Shown here: positions 1-9,107 of the stretch, piece by piece
How positions within the stretch are numbered: position 1 is the stretch's first letter
Layout: every line of letters begins with the position of its first letter
Source: Flavobacterium ammonificans
Lineage (GTDB): Bacteria; Bacteroidota; Bacteroidia; Flavobacteriales; Flavobacteriaceae
Direction of reading: 5' to 3'
Assembly: GCF_020885975.1 (NCBI RefSeq)
Contig: NZ_AP025183.1
Span: forward strand, 620,001-684,000
Length of the DNA: 64,000 nt
Notes under the pieces: model-generated
Databases searched by the model: none
What the model was told of the DNA's origin: nothing
Seen by the model: only the letters and a program-made list of their open reading frames with translations
Made by a program: the position numbers and the translations under genes

Positions 1-17
1 TTTTTGTCAAACATAAT

Positions 18-2615
18 TTACTGCTTTTTTGAGGCTAAATAGCTTTCTAGGTTTTTCTTGATTTGAACCACTTTATAATTATCGCTCGAAATAATAATTG
101 CGTCTTGATGGATTGTAAACTGCTTGTTCGTCTTCATATAGTTAATGATGTCAGCAGCATAAGCCTCGGATTTTATGTTGTGAATTACTACAAAGTTTTC
201 TTTGTCAGTATAAACATCATAGGAATACGATCGTTTTTCTATTTTTTCTTCGGCGATGAATTTTTTAATTTTATCTTCAATTTCAATAGTAATTGGATCT
301 GTTCTTAAACCCGCTTTAAATAGTATTTTCCAACTTTTAGCATTCGTGGTAAACTCCATTTTTTCTAATACGGGAATCTGATCGTTAACGATCTCTTTGG
401 CTTGTCTTCCTTCGTCAGTGTTGGGATATTGAGCTGCAATTGCTTCTAGTGTTTTTTTATACGCTTCAATTCCAAATAATTTAGCTTCTGTATTGGCTCG
501 TAACAATTCCAATTTAGGTGCAATTTCATCTCCTGAAAACTGAATAATTGCCGTATTTATTTTTTCTAAAACCGACACAAACTGCCCTTCTTTAAATTCT
601 TGATACAACTGACTGTACGTTTTTTCAGGAGTGTCTAACTTTAAACCATCCGTGTCAGAATTGTTGATAATTTGCGCATACCGCGAAGAAGGAAACTGAG
701 CAACAATTTGACTTTTCATCTGTGATGCTTTACCTAAGTCTGTAATGAGATAGATTTTATAGAGGTTGTACATTGTTGGTAAAACTAGTTTTTCCTCCGG
801 ATTTTGTTTTAAAACGCTTTCTAGTTTGGCTGTGGCCAAAGCATATTCTTTGAACTTTTCTTTATAAATAAGTCCCAACTGTAAGTAGGCAAAATTTCGT
901 TCTTGATTAATGCTGTCCAATTCTCTTTTTTCAGTAGGCAATTGAGCTAAATAATACTTTATTTCAAATTTGTCGGTTGGTTGAGACGCTTTTGCTGTGG
1001 TAGATCCCTCAATTAATTCGCTTTCGCTGGATGGCGAAATTAAAATCTCTTTAGTATTGGCACTCATTCTCCAATAGCCTTTAGCGCTTCTGCTGCCCCA
1101 ATTCTTTTTAAATTCTAACTGACCGTAGGAAACTGTGGTGGGGTTGTAAAAATAGAAGGTGTTTGTTGAAGTTGCTTGCGATTTTGAAGTAATCAAAGGA
1201 CTCGAAGACGGCGATTTCAAAAGCCCTTTTTGATTGCCCATTGGAGCAGAACCTGCATTTTCTATGCTAGCCATAGCTTCTTGTTGCCTCTTCGCCATTA
1301 ATTGTTTCTTCTCTTCCGCTTTTTTAAGTTTTTCGATGTGATTGCCAAAAAACGTTATGCGTTCCAAATCAGAAAAAGCTACGACTTTTAAAATACTATC
1401 GTTTTGTTGAGCAAGTGCGTCATACTTAATTACGTCGTCTAAATTTTTTCTGGTTTTTTCAATTTGGAGAAACTCTCTAGTATTCTTTTCTAATTTCACC
1501 AATGTACTATCATAGTATTTTGCCGCCAAAAGAAAATCAGCACTTTTGAAATACATATTGCCTACATTTCTATAATTAGAAGCGGCTAAATAGCTGTTGT
1601 CTTTTGCTTTTTTCAAAGAGAGATTGTAGTTTTTTAATGCCAATTCTGCAGTATTACTTTTTTCGTAATACAATCCGATTTGGTGGTAAATCAGGTCTAG
1701 AAAAGGACGGTTTTCTCGGTTTTCCAAAAGTTTAGCAAACATTTTTTCTATTTGTTCTTTATTGCCCTTTTGAAAATCAAACAGCTGCGCTTTTTTAGCG
1801 TAGGCTTGAATCACATAATCTCTATCGGCTTTTCGATGCATATCAATTACAGATTGGTAACTAATAAGTGCACTGTCTCTTTTACCTAACTCTTCATACA
1901 GCTGTCCTAAAATAAATCGGTATCGCGCTTTTTGGGTGTTAATTTTAGTTAGCCCTTGTGCTATTTTCAATTTGGAAACCGCACTGTCTTTTTCTTCTAA
2001 ATTCAAGAAGGCTTCTGCCAAAACGGCATTAGCATCAGCGACATATTGATTTTTTAATTTAAAATCCTTCAACAATTTCGAAAGATTTTTAATTACTAAA
2101 GCGTCATTTCCTAGACGCATATTGGTTTTTTCGCGCCAAATTTTAGCTTCATAAATTTTATCGCTACCGGGATATTTATAAAGAATGTAATTAAATGCGT
2201 CCAAAGCGGGGATAAAGCGCTGCTCATAATACCTCACCTTTCCTAACATAAGATAGGCTTCGTCTGTTTGGCTATTTCTTTCTTTTCCGCCAATATTCAT
2301 AGAATGTTTTTGAATCCCTTTTGTGGCTTTTTTTTCAGCCAAATCAAAATTAGCATTCTTAGTAGTGTCAAAAGTTGAGCCGTCAGACAACTCCATTTTT
2401 TCCACGGGTAATCGTTTCCAGAAATTGTTTTTGCTTTTCTCGTTAATTCCAACCAATCCTTTATCATAGCCGATTCCACCATTATACAATACATTATACT
2501 TAGTCGTTAATGCATGATAATTCCTGGAAATGAAGGTGTCTTTTTTAGTAGAACAAGCCACTAAAAAAAGAATGGTAAAAAAAATGAAAAAGGGATATGA
2601 TTTATTAATTTTCAA
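18..2615 (-). CDS. sprE: SprE/PorW-like TPR lipoprotein of gliding motility and type IX secretion
   Basis: Outer-envelope lipoprotein of 865 residues. The N-terminus is a lipoprotein signal peptide: basic start, a hydrophobic run ending LFLVAC, with the lipid-carrying Cys near residue 21. Most of the rest is tetratricopeptide-like helical repeats, for example around residues 110-400 and 570-740. In Flavobacterium johnsoniae SprE, and its PorW homologue in Porphyromonas, of about this length, such a protein is needed for T9SS secretion and gliding. No ATG lies near the start; the signal peptide is complete only if translation begins at the TTG codon at 2613-2615. It is single and followed by the ABC pair on the same strand. 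The assignment rests on length, lipobox and remembered family sequence. Confidence 0.85.
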   Translation of the reverse strand: MKINKSYPFFIFFTILFLVACSTKKDTFISRNYHALTTKYNVLYNGGIGYDKGLVGINEKSKNNFWKRLPVEKMELSDGSTFDTTKNANFDLAEKKATKGIQKHSMNIGGKERNSQTDEAYLMLGKVRYYEQRFIPALDAFNYILYKYPGSDKIYEAKIWREKTNMRLGNDALVIKNLSKLLKDFKLKNQYVADANAVLAEAFLNLEEKDSAVSKLKIAQGLTKINTQKARYRFILGQLYEELGKRDSALISYQSVIDMHRKADRDYVIQAYAKKAQLFDFQKGNKEQIEKMFAKLLENRENRPFLDLIYHQIGLYYEKSNTAELALKNYNLSLKKAKDNSYLAASNYRNVGNMYFKSADFLLAAKYYDSTLVKLEKNTREFLQIEKTRKNLDDVIKYDALAQQNDSILKVVAFSDLERITFFGNHIEKLKKAEEKKQLMAKRQQEAMASIENAGSAPMGNQKGLLKSPSSSPLITSKSQATSTNTFYFYNPTTVSYGQLEFKKNWGSRSAKGYWRMSANTKEILISPSSESELIEGSTTAKASQPTDKFEIKYYLAQLPTEKRELDSINQERNFAYLQLGLIYKEKFKEYALATAKLESVLKQNPEEKLVLPTMYNLYKIYLITDLGKASQMKSQIVAQFPSSRYAQIINNSDTDGLKLDTPEKTYSQLYQEFKEGQFVSVLEKINTAIIQFSGDEIAPKLELLRANTEAKLFGIEAYKKTLEAIAAQYPNTDEGRQAKEIVNDQIPVLEKMEFTTNAKSWKILFKAGLRTDPITIEIEDKIKKFIAEEKIEKRSYSYDVYTDKENFVVIHNIKSEAYAADIINYMKTNKQFTIHQDAIIISSDNYKVVQIKKNLESYLASKKQ

Positions 2616-2702
2616 TTGGAAACGGTTTATAACTTTAACTTCTATAGTACTGATTTAGTATACAGAAAGGTAAAATTACGTTTCTTTTTGAAATATGGAA
2701 AC

Positions 2703-3398
2703 TTAAACCGCAAAAAAGGCCTCGAGCTCTTGTAGCGTTTCTGCTGATGTTACAATGTCTTTTACTACTTCGCCTTTATTTAATGCCACAATTCTATCGC
2801 ACACCTCCACCGTATGTTGCAAGTCGTGACTCGAAACCAAAATCGTCACTTGCGGATTTTCACTTAGTTCTTTGATGATTTTTTTCAAACGATTGACTGT
2901 AGTAGGATCTAAATTAGCAAACGGCTCATCTAAAACTACCACTTCCGGATTCCCAATTAGAGTAGCAATAATGCCGACTTTCTTTTGATTTCCTTTGGAT
3001 AAATCGCGCAAATACTTTTTATTGTTCAAGATTTCACCATTGAAAAACTCTTCGTGTTTTGCTAATAACGCGTCTACATCGGCTTTGTTTTGACCGCGTA
3101 AATCACCAATGAAATAGAAATATTCTTCGGGAGTTAAGTAGCCAATTAAGAAGCTTTCGTCTAAGAAAGAGGCGGTAAAGGATTTCCAATTTTCGCTAGT
3201 ATGTACCGGAATTTCGTTATTGATGATTTCGCCAGTTGTAGGTTGGATTAAATCCAAGAGCAAGCTAAAAAAAGTAGTTTTCCCGGCGCCATTATTGCCT
3301 ACTAATCCAAAACTTTGTCCTTTTGGAATGCTTAAATTATCGATTTGTAAAACGGTAGTCCCGTTGTATTTTTTTGAAAGTTGATTGACTTGGATCAT
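2703..3398 (-). CDS. ABC transporter ATP-binding protein
   Basis: Cytoplasmic ATPase subunit, 231 residues, the usual size for a single nucleotide-binding domain. Visible motifs are Walker A GNNGAGKTT (about residues 34-42), the signature LSKGNQKK (about 133-140), Walker B VVVLDEP (about 153-159) and the switch histidine in VSSHDLQH. The Walker A and signature style fits the exporter-type ABC-2 class. It lies 72 bases downstream of the membrane partner DUF5687 on the same strand, so the two probably form one efflux system. Substrate is unknown. Confidence 0.9.
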   Translation of the reverse strand: MIQVNQLSKKYNGTTVLQIDNLSIPKGQSFGLVGNNGAGKTTFFSLLLDLIQPTTGEIINNEIPVHTSENWKSFTASFLDESFLIGYLTPEEYFYFIGDLRGQNKADVDALLAKHEEFFNGEILNNKKYLRDLSKGNQKKVGIIATLIGNPEVVVLDEPFANLDPTTVNRLKKIIKELSENPQVTILVSSHDLQHTVEVCDRIVALNKGEVVKDIVTSAETLQELEAFFAV

Positions 3399-3470
3399 AG
3401 TGAATTAAGTTTATGAGGTTAAAGTTTATGGGTTAGAAAATGTTTATTGCTGCTAACCGGAAACTGAATG

Positions 3471-4937
3471 TTAATTGTTTTGTTTGTAGGCTTGAATGGT
3501 TTTGTATTTCTCTACTTTGTAGACTTTTTCAATTTGAGAAAAAACCCGGTCGCGTAATGCAAAACCGATTAGCCCAGCACCTGCCACAAGAGCTAAACCT
3601 GTATTGGGTCCTTCCATGTATTTACCTAATGCATACAGTAAAACGGGTAAGACAATCTTTGGTAAAGAAATTAATGTCGTATGTAAATTAAACGCTTTTT
3701 TGTCCCCAAAAGCCCCTTTACTCGAAGTTAGATCAATTGGGGTTTTGGTGTAAGCGCCAGCGTACAAAACTAAATGTGAATTGATGCCAATATTATAAAT
3801 AGCACCCGCCAAAATAATCAAATAGATCTCCCAACCGAGGTAGATATAAAAGGAAGATATTACGGTAGAAATTACTGTTGCAATCACAATTAACCACCAT
3901 TTTGAAGTCAAATAGTTCTTATATGAAATGTTTTGGGTCATCATTAATGGGTAGTATTGACTGTCCCAACTTGGCACAAACTGACCAAAAGTGAACAAAA
4001 AGCCACCTGTGACAAAAATGCCTGCAAAAATTTGCATGAATTGTGGCTGAGAAGGGTTATTAAAAAAAATAAAACCGTAAAACAAAAACAAAATGCTCAT
4101 TCCTACCGTGGTTTTGGAGCGCTTGTTTCTTTTAATTAATTTGATGTCGTTTTTCAAAAATGTGCCTAAGGTTCCAAACTGATTCAGCCAAGTAAAATTT
4201 TCTGTTTTTGCAATCGCTGATTTAGTGGCTAGACCTGCATCGAGATACAATTGCTTTTTAAAGAAATCATAAGTGATTTTATATAATCCTATAAGCACTA
4301 AAAGTGGAACTAAAAATAATCCCGGACTGTGAAATAGTCCTTCAAAAAAGGGTGCCGAATAATCTGTAATGTTGAAATAGCCGTAATGTTGTAATCCGCC
4401 TAAAACAACTACAATTGCTAGTAAAATTCCAAACAAATTGTCTTTGTTGCTAAATAATACATTGATGAAATTGTTAATGTACACTATCGAAAACATTGCT
4501 AAATGCCAAGAAATAACACTCTCTATTGGATGGTTTTCTATGAACAACACAACGGAGAAAGGAAGAAAGAAAAAAGCGTGCATCCAATTAAAATAAGACA
4601 AAGCCGTTTTTCCAAGAGAAAAATGAACAATCGTACTTTTTTTAATAGTCAAAATTAACATGGGGCGAATGTTCATTACGGGGATTTTTTGCCATAAAAA
4701 ACGCAGCGTTAAATCGAAGAGAAAATAGTAAATCAAGAAGGTATTGATTTGAACTAAAGGATCTAAATGATTTTCTTTTAGACCATAATACAACCCAATA
4801 CCCATCGAAAGCAAAGCGAAAGAATACAATAACGCTACAATGGCCATTAAAATTTTGATGGCGAGATTAGTTCCAAAAGAAGCCGAACGGGAAAACGATT
4901 TCCATTCCAGCGAGAGAAAATGTAGAATAAACTTCAT
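3471..4937 (-). CDS. DUF5687 family membrane protein, probable ABC exporter permease
   Basis: Integral membrane protein of 488 residues with about ten to twelve hydrophobic segments spread over its length (for example residues 25-50, 130-150, 165-185, 300-335, 345-385, 430-455). It resembles DUF5687, a Bacteroidota family usually encoded next to an ABC ATPase, as here. By inference it is the permease half of the exporter whose ATPase follows at 2703-3398. The start is the ATG at 4935-4937. The transported substrate cannot be read from the sequence. Confidence 0.8.
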   Translation of the reverse strand: MKFILHFLSLEWKSFSRSASFGTNLAIKILMAIVALLYSFALLSMGIGLYYGLKENHLDPLVQINTFLIYYFLFDLTLRFLWQKIPVMNIRPMLILTIKKSTIVHFSLGKTALSYFNWMHAFFFLPFSVVLFIENHPIESVISWHLAMFSIVYINNFINVLFSNKDNLFGILLAIVVVLGGLQHYGYFNITDYSAPFFEGLFHSPGLFLVPLLVLIGLYKITYDFFKKQLYLDAGLATKSAIAKTENFTWLNQFGTLGTFLKNDIKLIKRNKRSKTTVGMSILFLFYGFIFFNNPSQPQFMQIFAGIFVTGGFLFTFGQFVPSWDSQYYPLMMTQNISYKNYLTSKWWLIVIATVISTVISSFYIYLGWEIYLIILAGAIYNIGINSHLVLYAGAYTKTPIDLTSSKGAFGDKKAFNLHTTLISLPKIVLPVLLYALGKYMEGPNTGLALVAGAGLIGFALRDRVFSQIEKVYKVEKYKTIQAYKQNN

Positions 4938-5112
4938 TAAGTATAGATTTGGTGAATAAGTAGTTAAAAATAATAAAAAGTTACCAATTCCAATTTCTAT
5001 ATTTGAAGTTTTTTAATCCATTTAAATCCTTTAATCCGTGGCGAGGACTTTCGTTGGGTAACTTTTCAAGACAATGACTAGAGCAAAAAAACTATTCTTT
5101 GTGCTTTTGCGC

Positions 5113-5156
5113 CCCGGCCTGCGGCAGGCAGGTTTGTGGTAAATCCTACAAACCTG
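5113..5156. repeat. GC-rich double hairpin, REP-like intergenic element
   Basis: Two inverted repeats sit side by side. GCCTGC/GCAGGC pairs across one base at 5117-5129, and CAGGTTTGT at 5129-5137 pairs with ACAAACCTG at 5148-5156. The block is strikingly GC-rich for this genome, which suggests a dispersed repetitive palindrome rather than a terminator of a neighbouring gene. The rest of the 4938-5213 gap shows no gene. Confidence 0.55.
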
Positions 5157-5190
5157 ATCTTTATCATTTTCTAAAAACTCCCCAGTTTAG

Positions 5191-5198
5191 TATATTTG
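5191..5198 (+). promoter_or_regulatory. TAnnTTTG -7 box upstream of the PaaE-like gene
   Basis: TATATTTG matches the Bacteroidota -7 consensus TAnnTTTG and lies 15 bases before the ATG at 5214. This would give a very short leader. No clear -33 TTG is seen at the usual distance. It also argues against the TTG at 5196 as the start codon, since that overlaps the box. Confidence 0.5.
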
Positions 5199-5213
5199 TC
5201 AAAAATTACAACT

Positions 5214-6266
5214 ATGTCTTCCTTTTTAAAATTAATTATTAAAGAAGTGAAACGCGAAACCAAAGACGCTGTTTCCATCCTTTTTTCTGTTCCTGAAGAA
5301 TTACAATCCAACTATACTTACATTGCTGGTCAATACATTAATTTGCGATTGACTTTGGATAACCAAGAAATTCGTCGCGCCTATTCGATTTGTTCTGCTC
5401 CGGATAGTGGGGAGTTACGCATTGCGGTAAAAGCAGTTTCTAACGGACTTTTTTCACAGTTTGCCAATACCAAACTCAAAGCCGGTGACGTACTCGAAGT
5501 GGGACAACCAGAAGGAAAGTTCACCTTTGAACCACAAGCGGATCGCCAACGTAATTATGCCGCTTTTGTGGCGGGTAGCGGAATAACACCAGCAATTTCT
5601 ATCTTGAAATCGGTTTTAAAAAGCGAGCCAAAAAGCAGCTTTGTATTGGTATACGGAAACAAATCACCAGAAGAAACAATTTTCCACCAAGAATTACACG
5701 ATTTACAATCGCAATATGTAGGTCGCTTATTTGTTCAGTATGTGTATAGCCAATCCAAAGCAGATGGAGCTTTGTCTGGACGAATTGACAAAACAACTGT
5801 GAATTATATCTTGAGAGAAAAACACGCCAGTTTGGATTTTGACAAATTCTATTTGTGTGGCCCTGAAGAAATGATAAACGCCGTTTCTGATGCTTTAAAA
5901 GAAAAAAACGTCAAAGAATCCAATATCAAATTTGAATTGTTTTCAACTTCTACCAAAGAACATACTGTCGAACAATCGTTAGACGGACACGCGCAAATTA
6001 CGGTGATGGTGGACGATGAAGAAATGACTTTCGAAATGTCAGCCAAACAAACCATTCTGGATGCTGCTTTAAAACAAGGTATTGATGCTCCTTATTCTTG
6101 TCAAGGCGGAATTTGTAGTAGTTGCTTGGCACGCGTTACTGAAGGAACGGCCGAAATGACTAAGAACTCTATCCTTACCGAAAAAGACGTGGCAGACGGA
6201 TTGATCTTGACTTGTCAAGCGCATCCTACCTCGGCTACGATTCGTGTGGATTTTGATGATGTTTAG
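5214..6266 (+). CDS. PaaE-like ferredoxin-NAD(P)H oxidoreductase (FAD/2Fe-2S)
   Basis: Electron-transfer flavoprotein of 350 residues. An FAD-binding barrel comes first (motif RRAYSICSAP near residue 54), then the NAD(P)-binding domain (GSGITPAISIL near 122), then a plant-type ferredoxin domain whose cysteines CQGGICSSC and LTCQAHP form the CX4CX2C...C set that holds a 2Fe-2S cluster. This is the order of PaaE, the reductase of phenylacetyl-CoA epoxygenase, but none of the other paa genes is in the window, so the electron acceptor is unknown. The ATG at 5214 is preferred to the upstream TTG because a promoter box overlaps that codon. A terminator follows. Confidence 0.88.
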   Translation: MSSFLKLIIKEVKRETKDAVSILFSVPEELQSNYTYIAGQYINLRLTLDNQEIRRAYSICSAPDSGELRIAVKAVSNGLFSQFANTKLKAGDVLEVGQPEGKFTFEPQADRQRNYAAFVAGSGITPAISILKSVLKSEPKSSFVLVYGNKSPEETIFHQELHDLQSQYVGRLFVQYVYSQSKADGALSGRIDKTTVNYILREKHASLDFDKFYLCGPEEMINAVSDALKEKNVKESNIKFELFSTSTKEHTVEQSLDGHAQITVMVDDEEMTFEMSAKQTILDAALKQGIDAPYSCQGGICSSCLARVTEGTAEMTKNSILTEKDVADGLILTCQAHPTSATIRVDFDDV

Positions 6267-6330
6267 TTTTTGCCGCTAACCTTTGCCGCTAAGACACAAA
6301 GGCGCTAGGTTTATAATTGATTTATATAAA

Positions 6331-6360
6331 AAATGAGAAGTGATTGCTTCTCATTTTTTG
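6331..6360 (+). terminator. Rho-independent terminator after the PaaE-like gene
   Basis: A perfect 10-base stem, AAATGAGAAG with CTTCTCATTT, closes a six-base loop and runs into T residues. It lies 65 bases after the stop codon. Confidence 0.75.
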
Positions 6361-6484
6361 TTTTTTCACCTGCAACGTTTTCAAAACCTTGTTGTATAAA
6401 TTACTTAATTCATTTTGTGAAAAGAAATCTGCGAATCAGTGGTGAGATTATTCGTCGTGCTTTCTGGCTATGACTAATTCGTGT

Positions 6485-7528
6485 TTACCACTTAAGGATT
6501 TCCTCAATTCGAGCAACAACCTGTTCTGGTAAAATCGTACGCATGGCGTTTTCGTAACCCGCTACTTTTTTATTCCCGTAAACCGAAGTAGGTAGTTGTG
6601 GAAATTGATTTCTGTCGGACACCAAAGCGTTGTCTAGCGTTTGATTGAACGGTAAAAATCCTGCATACGGATGGGTCGCGCCCCAAAGCGTCACTACTGG
6701 CACACCTAACATAGCTGCTATGTGTCCGTTGCCAGAATCCATAGACAACATCACGTCTAAGTTGCTTATTACATTCAATTCGTCTTGAAATGGAATTTTT
6801 CCTGCCATATTGATGACATTCTTTTTATCGCCTGCTAAGTTTTGAAGTTGTTCTTTTTCATTTTGGCCTCCACCAAAGAGAAAAATAGTTTGGTTTTCAT
6901 TGGCTGCCAAAGCATCTATTACTTCCTGCATTAAATCCAGCGGATAGACTTTAGAATCGTATTGGGCAAAAGGCGCAATGCCTATTGTGTTTTTTGATTG
7001 GGCAACAATTGCTGCTATTTCAGGTTGGGAAATTTTGGCTTTTGGAGGAAATTTCGGCTGAGACAAATCGATTGGAAAATCCAAGCTTTCAAACACCAAT
7101 TGGTGTCTTTCAAACATCGTAGTCAAAGGTTGAAAAATTTTATTTTCAGCGCGTGTTAAAGCCTTTTTCTCAGCACGACCTTTGTCTACAAAAGCGATTT
7201 TTTTGCCGCTTAAAGCAAATAAACTGCGCACTACTTTGGAACGCAATACATTGTGTAAATCAGCAAAAGCATCGATTTTAAATTCTTTTAAATCTTGGAA
7301 CAGGCGCCACAAACCCAAAATCCCTTTGTGACGTTCTTTTTCGTCAAAAGCAAAGAAATGTAGATTCGGAATATCCTTGAAAAACGGTTGGAAAAACGGT
7401 CGTGAAATTACGGTAATTTTCAACCTTGGATATTGGTTTACCAACGCCCGTAAAACAGGAACCGTCATAGCGACATCTCCCATTGCGGAAAGTCTCATGA
7501 CGGCTATATGTTGAATTTTTTGTTTCAT
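6485..7528 (-). CDS. Glycosyltransferase family 9 (heptosyltransferase-like)
   Basis: 347-residue enzyme of the ADP-heptose:LPS heptosyltransferase family, GT9, which adds sugars to lipid-linked glycans on the inner face of the cytoplasmic membrane. The N-terminal glycine-rich strand MRLSAMGDVAMTVPVLRAL and the C-terminal donor-site block SMDSGNGHIAAMLGVPVVTL are both present. The true sugar is not predictable; many Flavobacteria lack classical heptose, so this is a family-level call. The ATG at 7526-7528 is chosen over a TTG four codons upstream because the conserved strand begins just after it. It is the last gene of an apparent operon with a 62-residue membrane protein and DUF4254. Confidence 0.88.
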   Translation of the reverse strand: MKQKIQHIAVMRLSAMGDVAMTVPVLRALVNQYPRLKITVISRPFFQPFFKDIPNLHFFAFDEKERHKGILGLWRLFQDLKEFKIDAFADLHNVLRSKVVRSLFALSGKKIAFVDKGRAEKKALTRAENKIFQPLTTMFERHQLVFESLDFPIDLSQPKFPPKAKISQPEIAAIVAQSKNTIGIAPFAQYDSKVYPLDLMQEVIDALAANENQTIFLFGGGQNEKEQLQNLAGDKKNVINMAGKIPFQDELNVISNLDVMLSMDSGNGHIAAMLGVPVVTLWGATHPYAGFLPFNQTLDNALVSDRNQFPQLPTSVYGNKKVAGYENAMRTILPEQVVARIEEILKW

Positions 7529-7561
7529 CCTAAAACTCAAAAACGAGATTTAATTTTTTTT

Positions 7562-7750
7562 CTAATCTTTAAAAAATCTTCGAACAAGTAATATCGAAAG
7601 AGATCCCGAACTCAGCATTTGAATTAAAGCATCAATATCATTTTTCGTGAAAATCAATAAGTAAATATTATAGAGAATACCTAAAAAAGCAAGAACATAA
7701 ATTACTTTTAAAAACCAGGGTTCTTTGGTAAAAAAAGTGTTTTTGAACAT
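7562..7750 (-). CDS. Small hypothetical membrane protein
   Basis: 62 residues with two likely membrane segments: about residues 15-35 (VIYVLAFLGILYNIYLLIF) and a weaker one at 41-57. I do not recognise a family. It is placed tightly between DUF4254 (4-base gap upstream) and the GT9 gene (33 bases downstream) on one strand. That spacing and the clear ATG support a real gene, possibly connected with envelope glycan synthesis. Confidence 0.65.
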   Translation of the reverse strand: MFKNTFFTKEPWFLKVIYVLAFLGILYNIYLLIFTKNDIDALIQMLSSGSLSILLVRRFFKD

Positions 7751-7754
7751 GGTA

Positions 7755-8360
7755 TTACTTTTTATTTTGGTACAACACCGGATTCAAATCATCGTCGTTG
7801 TACATTTTCATTTGTTTGTACACTTTCATGAATTTGTTTCCGTTTTCAATGTCGGTCAACAAATCGTCAATAGCAGTAGATAAATCCGTTCTTTGTTCTA
7901 ACAAAACATTTAATTTTTCTTGACACTTGTCTTTGTGTTCTTGTGAAGCGTCTGGACGACTTACCTCCTCTTGCATATGGTAAATTTTCAAAGCCAAAAT
8001 AGACAATCTATCAAATGCCCAAGCTGGACTTTCAGAATTGATTTTTGCATCTACTTTTACTTTAACATGACTGTATTTTTGAAGAAAATAACTATCAATA
8101 TATTCCACCATATCGGTACGTTCTTGATTGGAAGCATCAATTCTTCTTTTCAAAGTCAAAGCCGCAACAGGGTCAATATTGGGGTCACGAATAATATCTT
8201 CAAAATGCCATTGCACCGTATCGATCCAGTTTTTTAGATACAATAAATGTTCAAATTGTTCCTTTGGAAAAGGATTATTAATGGGTTGATCTACATTATC
8301 AAATTGATGATAATCTTGGATACTTTGTTCAAATACTGAATAGGCTAATTTTGAAAACAT
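7755..8360 (-). CDS. DUF4254 family protein
   Basis: 201-residue soluble, helix-rich, acidic protein that matches DUF4254, a Bacteroidota family of unknown function. Recognisable features are the N-terminal QSIQDYHQFD region, the aromatic WHFEDIIRDP stretch near residue 50, and a helical C-terminal half. DUF4254 genes are often next to glycosyltransferase 9 genes, as here, so a role in surface polysaccharide or LPS assembly is a reasonable inference. It is first in the three-gene minus-strand operon. Confidence 0.82.
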   Translation of the reverse strand: MFSKLAYSVFEQSIQDYHQFDNVDQPINNPFPKEQFEHLLYLKNWIDTVQWHFEDIIRDPNIDPVAALTLKRRIDASNQERTDMVEYIDSYFLQKYSHVKVKVDAKINSESPAWAFDRLSILALKIYHMQEEVSRPDASQEHKDKCQEKLNVLLEQRTDLSTAIDDLLTDIENGNKFMKVYKQMKMYNDDDLNPVLYQNKK

Positions 8361-8453
8361 GTCTTTAAAATTGAATCACAAAGATACTTTTTTATACATT
8401 TATAGGATTGAAAAAACGATTAAAGTTTTATAAAACCATTCTAAACTCAATTT

Positions 8454-9107
8454 ATGCAAATTCATCATCTGTCTGAAAACAATAGTGTTCTGAATCATTT
8501 CTTAGGTCAAATTCGCGATGTGAATATTCACAACGACAGCCTCCGTTTTAGAAAAAACATGGAGCGCATTGGCGAAATCATGGCATATGAAATGAGTAAA
8601 AAATTAGAGTATAAAGCGGTGGATATTCCAACACCTTTGGGAACAAAGGCGACGCAATATATTAAAAATCCATTAGTGATTTGCTCTATTCTGCGCGCAG
8701 GTTTAACATTGCACAATGGTTTTTTAAACTATTTTGATACTGCCGAAAACGGATTTATTTCGGCTTACCGCCACCACCCCAATAACGACGATTTTTTTGA
8801 AATTGTAGTGCAGTACCAAGCGGTTGCTGATATTAACAACAAAACAGTTATTGTTGTAGACCCTATGTTGGCCACAGGACAATCTATTGTGGCTGTTTTT
8901 AAACAATTGATAGAAAGAGGAGCTCCTGCCGAAATTCATATTGCAGTGGTGATTGCCGCTCCTGAAGGAATTGCACATTTGAAAGCCGAATTACCCGATA
9001 CCTGTCATCTTTGGATAGCCGCCACAGACGACCACCTCAACGAACACAGTTATATTGTTCCGGGATTGGGCGATGCGGGAGATTTGGCTTATGGCCCCAA
9101 ATTATAA
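8454..9107 (+). CDS. upp: Uracil phosphoribosyltransferase
   Basis: Pyrimidine salvage enzyme that makes UMP from uracil and PRPP in the cytoplasm. Its 217 residues agree with the family. The PRPP-binding loop VVDPMLATGQS is at about residues 139-149, and the C-terminal uracil-binding block IVPGLGDAGDLAYG is present. The ATG at 8454 follows an AT-rich leader. It is convergent with DUF6427; the two reading frames overlap by six bases at their 3' ends. Confidence 0.96.
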   Translation: MQIHHLSENNSVLNHFLGQIRDVNIHNDSLRFRKNMERIGEIMAYEMSKKLEYKAVDIPTPLGTKATQYIKNPLVICSILRAGLTLHNGFLNYFDTAENGFISAYRHHPNNDDFFEIVVQYQAVADINNKTVIVVDPMLATGQSIVAVFKQLIERGAPAEIHIAVVIAAPEGIAHLKAELPDTCHLWIAATDDHLNEHSYIVPGLGDAGDLAYGPKL

